A DNA stretch of 64,000 nt from CAWBLP01 sp963789495 (GTDB lineage Bacteria > Pseudomonadota > Alphaproteobacteria > Acetobacterales > Acetobacteraceae). Positions 8,674 to 18,112 of this stretch are shown in pieces. Made by a program: the position numbers and the translations under genes. Under the pieces are notes generated by a model. The model saw nothing but the letters and a program-made list of their open reading frames with translations. It searched no databases and was not told the origin of the DNA. Every line of letters begins with the position of its first letter. The first letter of the stretch is position 1. Location: positions 49,818 to 113,817 of the forward strand of contig CAWBLP010000013.1 in the NCBI GenBank assembly GCA_963789495.1, given 5' to 3'.

Positions 8674-8832
8674 AGGACGCTGTCGTGCCGACTGAAGCCA
8701 GGCCTGGGGCGGGCGGCGTCGGGTCAAGACCGAAGTCGCCGCAGGCGATGGCGCGCAGCGTCAGTCTTGAGGCGACGCCGCCCGCGCCGGACAATGAAAA
8801 GGCGACACGACGCTTGACAACCAAGACAGTCG

Positions 8833-9036
8833 CTGGACCTCCAGCAAAGGCTCGCCTTTGCAATCAATTCGGTTTGGGGTGGGGAGGGGGCGTGACGGCC
8901 CCGGACCACACGAGCATCGCGGAACGGCCCCCTCCCCACCCCAAACAGAGTCGGTTCCAAGGGCCGGGCCCTTGGCGGGGATGCAAGGGGCAGCGCCCCT
9001 TGCTGGGTGTTCGGGGGCAAAGCCCCGATGCTTCCT
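8833..9036 (+). repeat. Dispersed hairpin repeat, locus R1 right part
   Basis: Continuation of R1 after IS110 copy 1. It contains CTGGACCTCCAG, the GCAAAGG-CTC-GCCTTTGC hairpin, the long stem GTTTGGGGTGGGGAGGG / CCCTCCCCACCCCAAAC around a variable loop, the CCAAGGG-CCGGG-CCCTTGG hairpin and AAGGGGCAGCGCCCCTT. With the left part it gives about 245 bp. It lies between two convergent units, and no gene is seen in 8674-9078. Confidence 0.85.
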
Positions 9037-9078
9037 GCCTCCACCCCAGGCGCCGGATTGCAGGCGGTGGACCTCTGC

Positions 9079-9594
9079 TCAGGCGGCGATGTTGTCCAGC
9101 GCGGTCCGAAACGCCGCGAGTACGTCACGCCCGAAGCAGGCGAATGTGACTTCGGCAATCGAATCAGCGTCGCCAAGGAATGCATGGGTGGTGCTGATGG
9201 CGATGCCGGCGGCCTCGGGAATCGGGTAGCCGTAGATGCCGCAGCTGATCGCGGGAAATGCGATGGTCCGCACGTTGTTCGCCACCGCCAGGGCCAGGCT
9301 CGCGCGGTAGCAGCCGGCCAGCAGGTCAGGCTCGCCATGTGCGCCGTCGCGATAGCGCGGACCCACGGCATGGATCACGAACCGGGCCGGCAGCCGGTAA
9401 CCGCTTGTGATCTTCGCCTGGCCGGTCGGACAGCCGCCGAGCGTGCGGCATTCCGCCAGCAGTTCGGGTCCCGCCGCACGGTGGATCGCACCATCCACGC
9501 CGCCGCCGCCCAGCAGGGACTGGTTGGCCGCGTTGACGATGGCATCCACCGCCAGAGTCGTGATGTCGGCCTGCACCACCTTGATCCGCTGCAT
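9079..9594 (-). CDS. Macro domain protein (ADP-ribosyl-deacetylase type)
   Basis: A single 171-residue macro domain resembling YmdB / O-acetyl-ADP-ribose deacetylases, which bind and hydrolyse ADP-ribose derivatives. Recognisable blocks are QADITTLAVDAIVNAANQ, the GGGGVDGAIHRAAG loop, TSGYRLPARFVIHAVGP and AFPAISCGIYGYP. The catalytic-type Asn and Asp residues of the AANQSLLGGGGVDG region are present. It lies 11 bp downstream of corA, the last gene of a minus-strand cluster ending beside IS110. Substrate is inferred from family only. Confidence 0.9.
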   Translation of the reverse strand: MQRIKVVQADITTLAVDAIVNAANQSLLGGGGVDGAIHRAAGPELLAECRTLGGCPTGQAKITSGYRLPARFVIHAVGPRYRDGAHGEPDLLAGCYRASLALAVANNVRTIAFPAISCGIYGYPIPEAAGIAISTTHAFLGDADSIAEVTFACFGRDVLAAFRTALDNIAA

Positions 9595-9605
9595 CGCGCC
9601 CTCCG

Positions 9606-10586
9606 TCAGATCCAGTCGCGCAGCTTGAACCAGGCCAGCGGAACCAGGCCCGAGATCACGATCACCGCCATGCCGTACGCGTAGCCCCAGGGCCAGTTCA
9701 ACTCGGGCATGTTCTTGAAGTTCATGCCGTAGATGCCGGCGATCAGCACCGGCGGGATGCCGACCACCGAGGCCACGGTCAGCACCTTCATCACGTTGTT
9801 CTGCGCGATGTTAATGAAGCCGAGTGTGGCATCCAGCAGGAATTGCAGCTTGTCGTTCAGATGGGTGTCGAAGTCGTTCAGCGACGCGATGTCCTGCTTC
9901 AGCGCGGTCAGCCGCGGCTCCAGATCCTGCGGCAGCCAGTCCTTCGCCACCGCCTGCACGAACGGCACGATGCGCCCGGCATTCACCTGGCTGTCCCGCA
10001 CGAACGAGATCACGTCGCCCGCTCGGCCAATCGCTCCCAGCGTCGTCCGCAGCATCACATCCTCATGCTTGCTGCCGCCCAGCCGCATCGCACGGTGCTG
10101 GAAGATGCTGTGCGAGATCGTCTCCAGATCGGCGCGGGTCTGCTCCAGCGCATCGGCCTGGCGATCCACTGTCGCCTCCAGCAGGCCAACGAAGAGATGC
10201 GCGGCCGACCAATTCCCCGTCCCGCCGCGCATTTCCTTCTCGGCAAAGCCATCGAATACGCGGCTGGGCGCGAAGCGGATGGTGATCAGCCGGTCGCGGG
10301 TGAGCAGGAAGCCGCCCGGCAGCAGGATCGGCACCTCGTCCAGGCGGGCGACAAACGGCATGCTCAGGCGCAGCACATCGTCCGTGACGTTGAGCCGGCT
10401 GGAGGTTTCGATCTCCACCAGGTCGGCTTCGGTCGGCACGGTCAGGCCGGTGGCCTGCTGCACCTGGGCCATCTCCTGATCCGACGGCGCGATCAGATCG
10501 ATCCAGGCGGCGCCACACAGCGCCTCGATGGACGCGCTGTCGATCCGTCGCAGGGCAGAGCCGTTGCAGTCGTAAGCGTTCAGCAT
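9606..10586 (-). CDS. corA: Magnesium/cobalt transporter CorA
   Basis: A 326-residue CorA-family channel for Mg2+ and other divalent ions. The long N-terminal cytoplasmic domain is followed by two C-terminal membrane helices (about 265-285 and 300-318). The signature YGMNFKNMPEL lies in the periplasmic loop between them. The C-terminus ends in the usual positively charged WFKLRDWI. It follows glpD closely on the same strand and precedes the macro gene, so a shared transcript is likely. Confidence 0.95.
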   Translation of the reverse strand: MLNAYDCNGSALRRIDSASIEALCGAAWIDLIAPSDQEMAQVQQATGLTVPTEADLVEIETSSRLNVTDDVLRLSMPFVARLDEVPILLPGGFLLTRDRLITIRFAPSRVFDGFAEKEMRGGTGNWSAAHLFVGLLEATVDRQADALEQTRADLETISHSIFQHRAMRLGGSKHEDVMLRTTLGAIGRAGDVISFVRDSQVNAGRIVPFVQAVAKDWLPQDLEPRLTALKQDIASLNDFDTHLNDKLQFLLDATLGFINIAQNNVMKVLTVASVVGIPPVLIAGIYGMNFKNMPELNWPWGYAYGMAVIVISGLVPLAWFKLRDWI

Positions 10587-10644
10587 GGGATGTCAGCTAA
10601 GCAGAGACGCCGCATGATGGCACACACATGGCCGAGAACCGCAA

Positions 10645-12148
10645 TCAGCTGGCCGGCATCGACCGGCGGCTGAGATGCTCGGCCAGGGCTCCGGCCTCCG
10701 TCGCGCTCAGCCGCAGCCCCAGCTTGCTGCGCCGCCACAGGATGTCGTCCGCCGAACGCGCCCATTCGGTGCGCACCAGCCAGTCCACCTCGCGCTCGGT
10801 CAAACCGGCGCCGAAGCCGCGCCCCAACGCCGCGATACTGTCGGCGTCGCCCAGCATGTCGGGTGCGAGCGTGCCGTAGGCGCGCAGCAACCGGCGCTGC
10901 GTCGGCTCCGGCAGGAAGCCGTAGCGTGCGGCGAAGCTCGCAAGCAGCGTGTCGAAGCCGTCCCAGGGGAAATCGCCACCCGGCAGCGTGGCACCGGCGG
11001 TCCAGGCGCCGGGCAGCGCCGGAAAATATCGGCGTGAGTCGGGTCAGCGCGGCCTCGGCCAGCCGGCGATAGGTGGTGAGCTTGCCGCCGAACACCGACA
11101 GCAGCGGCGGCGATCCGGTTGGCGCCTGCACTTCCAGCACGTAGTCGCGCGTCGCCTCCTGCGCCTTGCTGGACCCGTCATCGCGCAGCGGCCGCACGCC
11201 GGCATAGCGCCAGCAGATCGCCGCGGGATCGACCGGCACGCGCAGATAGGCGCTGACCGCGGCGCAGAGATACTGCTCCTCGGCGGGGGAGATTGCGGCT
11301 TCGGCCGGATCGCCGGTGTAGTCCTCATCGGTGGTCCCGATCAGCGTAAAGTCGTCCTGGTAGGGGATCGCGAAGCAGATGCGGCCGTCGGCATTCTGGA
11401 ACATGTAGCAGCGGTCGTGGTCGAACAGGCGCGGCACCACGATGTGGCTGCCTTTCACCATGCGGATGCGTGTGGGCGCGGTCTCGCCCAGCGCGCCGGA
11501 CAGAAGCTGCGACACCCAGGGGCCGGTGGCGTTGACCAGCGCCCGGGCGCACGCGGTGCTGCCGTCCTGCGCGGTCAAGTGCCACAGCCCGTCGATCACC
11601 CGGGCCTCGGTGCAGCGCGTGCGGGTGCGGATGGTGGCACCACGGGCGGCGGCGTCGCGCGCATTCAACGCCACCAGGCGGGCATCGTCGGCCCAGCAGT
11701 CGGAATACTCGAAGCCGCTGGTGTAGCGCGGCTGCAAGGGGACGCCGGCGGGGTCGCGGCGCAGGTCCAGCGAACGGCTGGCGGGCAGGATATCGCGGCC
11801 GCCCAGGTGGTCGTACAGGAACAGCCCGGCGCGGATCATCCAGCGTGGCCGCAGCCCGGGATGATGCGGCAGTACGAAGCGTAGCGGCTGGATGATATGC
11901 GGCGCGGCGCGCAGCAGCACCTCGCGTTCGGCCAGTGCCTCCCGCACCAGGCGGAACGCGTAATGCTCCAGATAGCGCAGCCCGCCATGGATCAGCTTGG
12001 TGGAAGCCGAGGATGTCGCCCCGGCCAGGTCGCCCTGCTCCAGCAGCAGCACCGACAGGCCGCGTCCCGCCGCATCGCGGGCGATGCCGCAGCCGTTGAT
12101 TCCGCCGCCGATGACGGCGAGGTCGAACACCCGATCCGCGTCGGCCAC
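10645..12148 (-). pseudogene. glpD: Glycerol-3-phosphate dehydrogenase GlpD, frameshifted
   Basis: A membrane-associated FAD enzyme that oxidises glycerol-3-phosphate to dihydroxyacetone phosphate. The N-terminal frame shows the FAD fold (LAVIGGGINGCGIARDA), TKLIHGGLRYLE and, later, GVRPLRDD and SVFGGKLTTYRRLAE. After LTRLTPIF the frame is lost. The C-terminal domain continues in the next frame to WARSADDILWRRSKLGL and stops at 10645. Dropping one A from the run AAAA at 11023-11026 restores one 500-residue protein. The shift is therefore a single inserted base, either a sequencing error or a recent mutation. It starts 12 bp after the CBS-BON gene. Confidence 0.88.
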
Positions 12149-12160
12149 GGGCGGTGCGGG

Positions 12161-12874
12161 TCAGGCGTTGCCGGGCGCGTCGATCACCGTGCCGGAATAC
12201 GGTTCGATATAGACCATGTGGTCATGCACCTGGCGCACGCCCTGGGCGTTCTCCGCGATGACGCAGATCGCGCGCCGTTCGTGGTCGTTGGTGATGGTGC
12301 CCCACAGATCGACCACGCCCTCCGCCACGGTCACGTTCAGCGAGGTCATCGGCGCCCAGGATTCGTGGTCCAGCGCATCCAGGATGGCCGCGCGGATCGA
12401 GCGGTCGTCGGTGCCGATCGGCGGGTCGTTGCGGGTGGACACCACCAGCGCCCGCAACAGGTCGGCGCGCGACACCACGCCCACCACCTTGCCGTCCTCG
12501 GTCACCGGGACGCGCTTGATGCGGTGCTGCTCCATCAGTTCCGCCACCTCGTCCAGCGGGGAATCGTCGTCGACCGTCACCACGTCCTCGGTCATCACGT
12601 CGCGCACCTTGCGGCCATGGGCGCGGGTGAAGTCGGCGGCCTGGCGCCCGGGGGAGACCAGCAGGCGCAGCCACCAGGGGCGGTGGCGCTGGGTGCCCAG
12701 CTCGTCGCGACGCAGCAGGTCACCTTCCGTGACCACACCGGCCAGCCGGCCGTCGGCGTCCACCACGAACAGGCCCGAAATGCCCCGCTGCAGCATCAGC
12801 TTGGCGGCACTCTCGATGGTGGAGTCCGGTGCCACGGACAGCACGTTGCGGGTCATGACATCGGCGACGATCAT
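12161..12874 (-). CDS. CBS-pair and BON domain protein
   Basis: A 237-residue cytosolic protein. Two CBS motifs are visible: residues 1-55 (MIVADVMTRNVLSVAPD through FVVDADGRLAGVVTEGDLLRR) and about 85-140 (RKVRDVMTEDVVTVDDDS through VVGVVSRADLLRALV). A C-terminal BON-like segment follows (about 155-230: IRAAILDALDHESW, then VAEGVVDLWGTI and VHDHMVYI). CBS pairs usually bind adenine nucleotides and regulate partners; BON domains often contact membranes. The ATG at 12874 gives the conserved start; the frame extends upstream without similarity. It heads the glpD-corA-macro cluster. Physiological partner unknown. Confidence 0.88.
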   Translation of the reverse strand: MIVADVMTRNVLSVAPDSTIESAAKLMLQRGISGLFVVDADGRLAGVVTEGDLLRRDELGTQRHRPWWLRLLVSPGRQAADFTRAHGRKVRDVMTEDVVTVDDDSPLDEVAELMEQHRIKRVPVTEDGKVVGVVSRADLLRALVVSTRNDPPIGTDDRSIRAAILDALDHESWAPMTSLNVTVAEGVVDLWGTITNDHERRAICVIAENAQGVRQVHDHMVYIEPYSGTVIDAPGNA

Positions 12875-13064
12875 CGCGTGTTTCCTTGCAGGTCTGTCCG
12901 GTCCACTCCACCGGCTGCCGATGGCAGAACGGACAGGATAACGAAACTCGGCGCGGTCGAAAGTGTCGGCCGCGCAGCAAAATAGCCAAGGCCGGTGGCT
13001 GTGGCGTTGATCTTGCTCAAGCCGGGCTCGCCAGGAGCAGGCAGCCGGGAGGGCAGGGCGGCCG

Positions 13065-13877
13065 TCAGGCAAGCGGCCGGCCTGGCCTGGTGAGCCGGTC
13101 GAGGCGCAGCCGCTGGCGGTCGTCGGTCAGGCGTCGGACGGCCAGCAAGGCGACCGCGACCGCGGCCAGGCCGGAGCCGCCCGCCAACAGGAAAATCAGC
13201 AGAATCTGGTATTTCGCCGCTTCCAGTGGGTCCATGCCGGCCAGGATCTGGCCGGTCATGATGCCGGGCAGGGTGATGATGCCGGCGGCGGACATCTGGT
13301 TGATCAGCGGCAGCAGGGCGCGTCGGACCGACAGTCGCACCAACGGCCGGATCGCCTGGCCGAACGGTGCGCCGAGGGCAAGCTGCGCCTCGATCGCCGC
13401 GCGCTCCCGCACCACGCCGCTAAGCACCGAATCCAGCGCGAGCGAGGCGCCGTTCAGCACGCTGCCCAGCACGATGCCGGCCAGCGGGATGGCGTAATGC
13501 GGGTCGTACCAGGGCTGCGGCCGGATCGCCGTGGTCAGCGCCAGGATCGCCGTCAGGAAGGTCGCCAGCAGCACCGCGCCGCCGCCGACTGCGTAGTTGC
13601 CGAGGCGCCCCAGCCGCTGCTCGGGGCGGGCCGCCACCTCGCGCGCCGCGATCGCCACCATCACCAGCACCACCGCCAGGGTGATCCAGGGCGAGGCGAT
13701 CGCGAACACCGCGCGCAGCACGAAGCCGACCACCACAAGCTGCACCACCATGCGCAGCGCTGCCCAGATCAGTGAGCGATGCAAGCCGAGCCGCAGCGCC
13801 AGCGACAGCCCCGCGTCGAGCACGATCAATGCGGCGGCGATCGCGACGTCGGCCGGCGACAGCAGGATCGGTGTCAT
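13065..13877 (-). CDS. fetB: Iron-export ABC transporter permease FetB
   Basis: A 270-residue integral membrane protein of the FetB (UPF0014) family with about seven hydrophobic helices. Conserved stretches include LRMVVQLVVVGFVLRAVF, the IPLAGIVLGSVLNGASLALD block and INQMSAAGIITLPGIMTGQILAG. Its start overlaps the stop of the ATP-binding gene by 4 bp, a translationally coupled pair. In E. coli FetAB exports iron and protects from peroxide stress; the same job is inferred here. No iron operator was recognised upstream. Confidence 0.9.
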   Translation of the reverse strand: MTPILLSPADVAIAAALIVLDAGLSLALRLGLHRSLIWAALRMVVQLVVVGFVLRAVFAIASPWITLAVVLVMVAIAAREVAARPEQRLGRLGNYAVGGGAVLLATFLTAILALTTAIRPQPWYDPHYAIPLAGIVLGSVLNGASLALDSVLSGVVRERAAIEAQLALGAPFGQAIRPLVRLSVRRALLPLINQMSAAGIITLPGIMTGQILAGMDPLEAAKYQILLIFLLAGGSGLAAVAVALLAVRRLTDDRQRLRLDRLTRPGRPLA

Positions 13878-14500
13878 GCCGCCACCAGCCGGCGCTGCTC
13901 CATGCGGAAGCGCCGGTCGCCCAGCCGCGCCGCCTGCTCCGGACTGTGCGAGACCAGCAGGATCGTCGTGCCGCCGGCCAGGCGTTCGCGCAGCAGGTCC
14001 TCCACCAGGGCGGTGCTGTCCTGGTCCAGTGCGCCGGTCGGTTCATCCAGCAGCAGCACCGGCGGATCCAGCAGCAGGCTGCGGATCAGGGCCAGGCGTT
14101 GCCGCTCGCCGGTGGACAGGCGGATGACGGCGCTGTCCAGCAGTGCGGCGGCGAGGCCGAACCGCTGCGCCAGCCGGCGGGCGGTCTCCAGCGACGCGGC
14201 GGGGAAATGGGCAGCGACCGTGTCGAGCCACCAGCCGGGTTCGGCGGCACAGTAGACCACGCGGCGCCGCCAGGCCGGCGGCGTGAAGCGGCTGCGGTCC
14301 TGGCCGTCCAGGGTGACGGAGCCCTGGTTGGGGTCGAGGTCGGCAATCATGCGCAGCAGCAGGCTCTTGCCGGAGCCGGACGGCCCGGCAATCGCGATGC
14401 AAGTGCCGGGCGCCGCGTCCAGGTTGAACGGGCCGGCGAGCGGGCTGCGCAGCTCGGCGAGGCGCAGGCGTAAGGGCGGAGTCTGCCGCATCGGCCACAT
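13874..14500 (-). CDS. fetA: Iron-export ABC transporter ATP-binding protein FetA
   Basis: A 208-residue ATPase subunit. Walker A is GPSGSGKS (about 39-46), the ABC signature is LSTGERQR, Walker B is LLLDEPTG and the switch histidine is in LLVSHSPEQ. The protein is short, as FetA usually is, and pairs with the overlapping permease gene fetB. The start MWPMRQ could also be the internal ATG four codons later. Energises iron efflux by inference from the FetAB family. Confidence 0.88.
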   Translation of the reverse strand: MWPMRQTPPLRLRLAELRSPLAGPFNLDAAPGTCIAIAGPSGSGKSLLLRMIADLDPNQGSVTLDGQDRSRFTPPAWRRRVVYCAAEPGWWLDTVAAHFPAASLETARRLAQRFGLAAALLDSAVIRLSTGERQRLALIRSLLLDPPVLLLDEPTGALDQDSTALVEDLLRERLAGGTTILLVSHSPEQAARLGDRRFRMEQRRLVAA

Positions 14501-14674
14501 CCTGGCACGCTCAGGCCGAGATACCTGCCTGCCTCATCGTCAAAGCCGGGCGGGTGCTGTCATGAGACTGTCGGCGGCCCGCCATCCATGATGGCCGGTG
14601 GGGCGGCACGGCGTGGGGCGGCACGGCGTGCGGCGGCGGAAGTGGGGCACGCGTGGAGTCCGCGCCCGGGCCGG

Positions 14675-15076
14675 TCAGCTCATCCCCTGAACCGAGCCCA
14701 CCGTGATCTCGAACATCACCCGCACATCTTCGGCCTTGGCATAGGGGTTCTTGTCCACCCCCAGATATTTATGGGCCAGGCTGTCGATATGGGCAGCGGC
14801 GGCGGCGTCCTGGCTCACCCGCGTCACTGTGCCGCGCAGCTGCACGTAGCGATCGGGATTATCCGGGTCCATGATGGACAGCGCCACCTTGGCCCCCAGG
14901 GTCATGTTCCGGACCTTGGTTCGGCCCAGTGCGGAGTTCACCCGGATCTTGCCATCCGTGTAATCGAACCAGACCGGCGTGTTCTGCGGCGAGCCATCGG
15001 GCATCACAGTCGCCAGATGTGCGTACGCCTTCTTCTCTTGCAGCAGATCCAAATAGATCTCGGGAATTTCGGTCAT
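14675..15076 (-). CDS. PPOX-class pyridoxamine 5'-phosphate oxidase-like protein
   Basis: A 133-residue split-barrel flavin-binding protein of the PPOX / F420-type superfamily. The motif AYAHLATVMPDGSPQNTPVWF, followed by RVNSALGRTKVRNM and a VALSIMDPDNPDRYVQLRG strand, is typical of the small 'PPOX class F420-dependent' annotation. Whether the cofactor is FMN, F420 or haem cannot be told from sequence. An AAGGAA ribosome-binding site precedes the ATG. It is a monocistronic-looking gene between fetAB and metA. Confidence 0.82.
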   Translation of the reverse strand: MTEIPEIYLDLLQEKKAYAHLATVMPDGSPQNTPVWFDYTDGKIRVNSALGRTKVRNMTLGAKVALSIMDPDNPDRYVQLRGTVTRVSQDAAAAAHIDSLAHKYLGVDKNPYAKAEDVRVMFEITVGSVQGMS

Positions 15077-15257
15077 GGCTTCCTTGCCTGCGCCCGTGTC
15101 GGTCGGAGTACCGGCGCGGTCCCCTGCCGCGCTGCCGTCAGCACGAGACTACTCATCCGCACGCAGGTCGCAAATGCCACATCTCCGATATGGCCACCGG
15201 GGGCGTGGCCCGGCGGGATGGCGCTCAGCGATACCGGGTTGCGCACGTTGCGGCGCG

Positions 15258-16178
15258 TCACCTGTTGCCGATCAGCGTCCGGTCGAACGGCGTGGTCTGG
15301 TAGAGCTGGTTGATCCAGTTCCCGAACAGCAGATGGGCGTGGCTGCGCCAGCGGTTTTCCGGCTGACGGTCCGGGTCGTCCGTCGGAAAGTAGTTGCGCG
15401 GGATGGCGATGGGCTTGCCGGACGCGCGGTCGCGGAAGAACTCCTCGGCGAGCGAGTTCGAATCATATTCGATGTGATTGAACATGTGCAGCGAGCGGTA
15501 GACAGGATCGTCCAGCAGGCACAGGCCCGCCTCGTCCGAGTCCATCAGCACGGTCATGCCGCTGCCCTTGGGAATGTCCTCGCGCCGCACCTCGGTCCAG
15601 CGCGACACCGGGATCGCGAAATCGTCGGAGAACCCGCGCAGATAGGGTGACGCGGGCGCCAGGTTGCGGTGGCGGAACACGCCGAACGCCTTCTGGGCCA
15701 GCGGATATTTCGGCATGCCGTGGAAATGGTGGACCGCGGCCTGCGCGCCCCAGCAGATGTTGAAGCAGCTGTGCACATGGGTCTGCGTCCAGTCGAACAC
15801 GCGGCGCAGCTCGTCCCAGTAGGTCACCTGCTCGAACGGCATCGTCTCCACCGGCGCGCCGGTGACGATGAAGCCGTCGAAGCGTTCGGCGCTGACATCC
15901 TCCCAATCCCGGTAGAACGAGGTGATGTGCTCGCTCGAGGTGTTGCGGGCGACGTGATTGGTCATCTTGACCAGGACCAGCTCGACCTGAAGTGGCGTCG
16001 CGCCGAGCAGACGGGCGATCTGGGTTTCCGTTTTCACCTTGTTGGGCATGAGGTTGAGCAGGCCGATGCGCAGCGGCCGGATGTCCTGGCGCACCGCGTC
16101 GGATTCGCGCATCACCATGACGCCCTCGGCGTCGAGCGTGGCACGGGCGGGCAGGTCGTCGGGTATCTTGATCGGCAT
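15258..16178 (-). CDS. metA: Homoserine O-acyltransferase MetA, predicted acetyl type
   Basis: First committed step of methionine synthesis, acylating homoserine. The protein (306 residues) has the nucleophile C142 (FNICWGAQAA), with H235 and E237 in FNHIEYDS completing the catalytic set. Position 111, which decides acyl-CoA choice in this family, is Glu (GAPVE-TMPFE). In characterised homologues Glu there gives acetyl-CoA specificity and Gly gives succinyl-CoA, so homoserine O-acetyltransferase activity is predicted. Length and the LMPNKVKTETQ block are normal. The stretch between it and the upstream ggt gene is about 70 bp, with no recognised SAM riboswitch. Confidence 0.94.
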   Translation of the reverse strand: MPIKIPDDLPARATLDAEGVMVMRESDAVRQDIRPLRIGLLNLMPNKVKTETQIARLLGATPLQVELVLVKMTNHVARNTSSEHITSFYRDWEDVSAERFDGFIVTGAPVETMPFEQVTYWDELRRVFDWTQTHVHSCFNICWGAQAAVHHFHGMPKYPLAQKAFGVFRHRNLAPASPYLRGFSDDFAIPVSRWTEVRREDIPKGSGMTVLMDSDEAGLCLLDDPVYRSLHMFNHIEYDSNSLAEEFFRDRASGKPIAIPRNYFPTDDPDRQPENRWRSHAHLLFGNWINQLYQTTPFDRTLIGNR

Positions 16179-16247
16179 CAGCTTGTCTCCGGCAGGCGCA
16201 GCCGGCTTCGATTGCGAGCAACTGCGCCGGAATGCAAGCCGCGCCGG

Positions 16248-18014
16248 TTACCAGCCGATGGCGTAGGCGGTGCGGCGCGGGTCGGCCCCGGCCCATTTCA
16301 GGCCGGTTTGCAGGTCGGAGCGGATGGTGGCGACCGAACCCGCCAGGTATTTCCGCGCCGGCCACCAGTCTACCTGATGCCCGAGCCCGGTGAGTTCCGC
16401 GCCGATCTCCGGTCCGAAATCCTGTTCGACGCACAGCACGCCCGGGCGGTAGTTATGCGGCAGGGCGGATTTCGGCCAGGAGTAGCTGGCAAAGCGCGGC
16501 GCCTCGCAGGCGGATTGCGGGTCCATGCCGAACACCACCTGGTTGAGGAACACCTGCAGCATCGCCTGGCCGAGCACCTCGCTGCCGGGGGAGCCGAACG
16601 GCATCACCAGTTTGCCTGGCTGGATCGCGATCGCCGGATTGGCCGACATGCGCGGCCGGCGGCCGGGACCGATCCGGCCGGGATGGTTGCGGCCGGTATA
16701 GCCGCGCGATCCCCACATCGACGGCAATATCCCCGTCCCCGGCACCACCGGCCCGCCGATCGTCCCGTCGCTCGGCGTCGCGGCAAACACGTTGTCCCAG
16801 CGATCCGCGACACACAGGAAGGACGTCTCGGGCCGGCCCGCGTCGGGCGCGGCGGCGGGGCCGGCGGACGGGTCCGGCTGCCAGGGCGGCGGCGCCACGC
16901 CGTTCACCGCGCCGGCCGGCGGCAGGCCCGGCCAGGCGCGGCGCGGGTCCAGCAAGCTTCGGCGCATCGCCGCATGATCGCGCGACAACAGCGCCTCCAC
17001 CGGCACGTCGACGAAATCCGGGTCGCCGAAATACGCCTCCCGATCCGCCGCGGCGAGCTTCAGCGCCTCAGTGACGGCGTGGATATAGCGGGCGGAATTA
17101 TGCCCGAGCGCGCGCAGGTCGAACCCGTCCAGGATGTTCAGCGCCTCCAGCACCATCGGTCCCTGCGACCACGGGCCGCAGCCATGGACGTCCATATCGC
17201 CGAACCGGGTGCGGCAGGGCGGCTCGATCTTCGCCTCGAACGAGGCCAGGTCGTCCTCCGCCAGCCAGCCGCCGTTCTCCCGCTGGAACCGCACGATCGC
17301 GGCGGCAATGTCGCCGCGATAGAACGCGTCATGCGCTGCGCGCAGCCCGGCCTCGCGGTCGCCGCCGGCGGCGCGTTCCTGGTCCACCATGTATTGCAGT
17401 GACCGCGCCAGGTCGGCCTGCACGAAATTGTCGCCGACCGCGGGCAGCCGCCCGCCGGGCAGGAAGATGTCTGTGGTGGTGGGATAGTGCCGGTATTCCT
17501 CCAGCTTGGAGGTCAGCGTCTCCACGAAGAACGGATAGGCCGGGAAGCCATCGCGGGCGAAGCGGATCGCCGCGGCGGCGACCTCGGCGAAGGACATGGT
17601 GCCCCAGCGCGCCAGCGCCGCGATCCAGTTGGCCGGCGCGGACGGCACGACGGTGTGCAGCAGCCCGTCCGGAATGCGGCCGTTGTGATGGTCGTGGAAG
17701 TAGTCCAGTCGCGCGGCGCGCGGCCACGGACCGACGCCGTTCACCACGTGCACCGCGCCGGTCTCGCCCAGATGCACCATGATCGGTGCGACCCCGCCGA
17801 AGCCGACGAACTGCGTCTCCAGCACGTCGATCGCGATCCCCGCCGCCACGCCGGCATCGATTGCATTGCCGCCGGCCTCCAGGATCTGCAGCCCGGCGAG
17901 CGAGGCGTAGTAGTGGCCGGAGACCACCACGTGCTGCTTCGCCATGATCCCCGGGCGGCGCGGGCGGTCGGGGCCGAACAGGTGCGAGGTGTCCATTGCT
18001 ATCGGGCTCCGCAT
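16248..18014 (-). CDS. ggt: Gamma-glutamyltransferase family protein 1
   Basis: A 588-residue Ntn-hydrolase of the gamma-glutamyltranspeptidase family, made as a precursor that cleaves itself before a threonine. The N-terminal half has EAGGNAIDAGVAAGIA and GFGGVAPIMVHL; the predicted nucleophile is the Thr of PETSFLCVAD near residue 395. The C-terminal part keeps NPAIAIQPGKLVMPFGSPGSE. No signal peptide is seen, unlike the second copy at 31041. The motif around the Thr differs from the classical TTHYSVVD, so the substrate may be another gamma-glutamyl or acyl compound. The start at 18014 is chosen for its GGCAGGTG ribosome-binding site; the ATG at 17996 is an alternative. Confidence 0.87.
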   Translation of the reverse strand: MRSPIAMDTSHLFGPDRPRRPGIMAKQHVVVSGHYYASLAGLQILEAGGNAIDAGVAAGIAIDVLETQFVGFGGVAPIMVHLGETGAVHVVNGVGPWPRAARLDYFHDHHNGRIPDGLLHTVVPSAPANWIAALARWGTMSFAEVAAAAIRFARDGFPAYPFFVETLTSKLEEYRHYPTTTDIFLPGGRLPAVGDNFVQADLARSLQYMVDQERAAGGDREAGLRAAHDAFYRGDIAAAIVRFQRENGGWLAEDDLASFEAKIEPPCRTRFGDMDVHGCGPWSQGPMVLEALNILDGFDLRALGHNSARYIHAVTEALKLAAADREAYFGDPDFVDVPVEALLSRDHAAMRRSLLDPRRAWPGLPPAGAVNGVAPPPWQPDPSAGPAAAPDAGRPETSFLCVADRWDNVFAATPSDGTIGGPVVPGTGILPSMWGSRGYTGRNHPGRIGPGRRPRMSANPAIAIQPGKLVMPFGSPGSEVLGQAMLQVFLNQVVFGMDPQSACEAPRFASYSWPKSALPHNYRPGVLCVEQDFGPEIGAELTGLGHQVDWWPARKYLAGSVATIRSDLQTGLKWAGADPRRTAYAIGW

Positions 18015-18112
18015 CGTCACCTGCCTTGCATAGCGCGCGCGGCCGGCGGCGATAAGCCGCCGACATGGCCTATCCTGTGCTGCCGGGTGCGGGACGGGCC
18101 ACGGACTGCCGC

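Larger units (their letters stand above)
7543..8832 (+). mobile_element. IS110-family insertion sequence, copy 1
   Basis: A 1290-bp element bounded by comparison with the inverted copy at 48297-49586 and with uninterrupted copies of the dispersed repeat. The left end begins TGTATCTCTCCC and the right end finishes CAAGACAGTCG. There are no long terminal inverted repeats, as expected for IS110. A CT dinucleotide flanks both ends (7541-7542 and 8833-8834) where the empty site has one CT, fitting the short core exchange of this family. The element holds a 183-nt 5' non-coding end, the DEDD recombinase and a 159-nt 3' end. Confidence 0.9.

Noticed and set aside
16179..16247. Possible SAM riboswitch before metA
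   Set aside because: The gap is only about 70 bp and shows no recognisable SAM-II or other conserved core.
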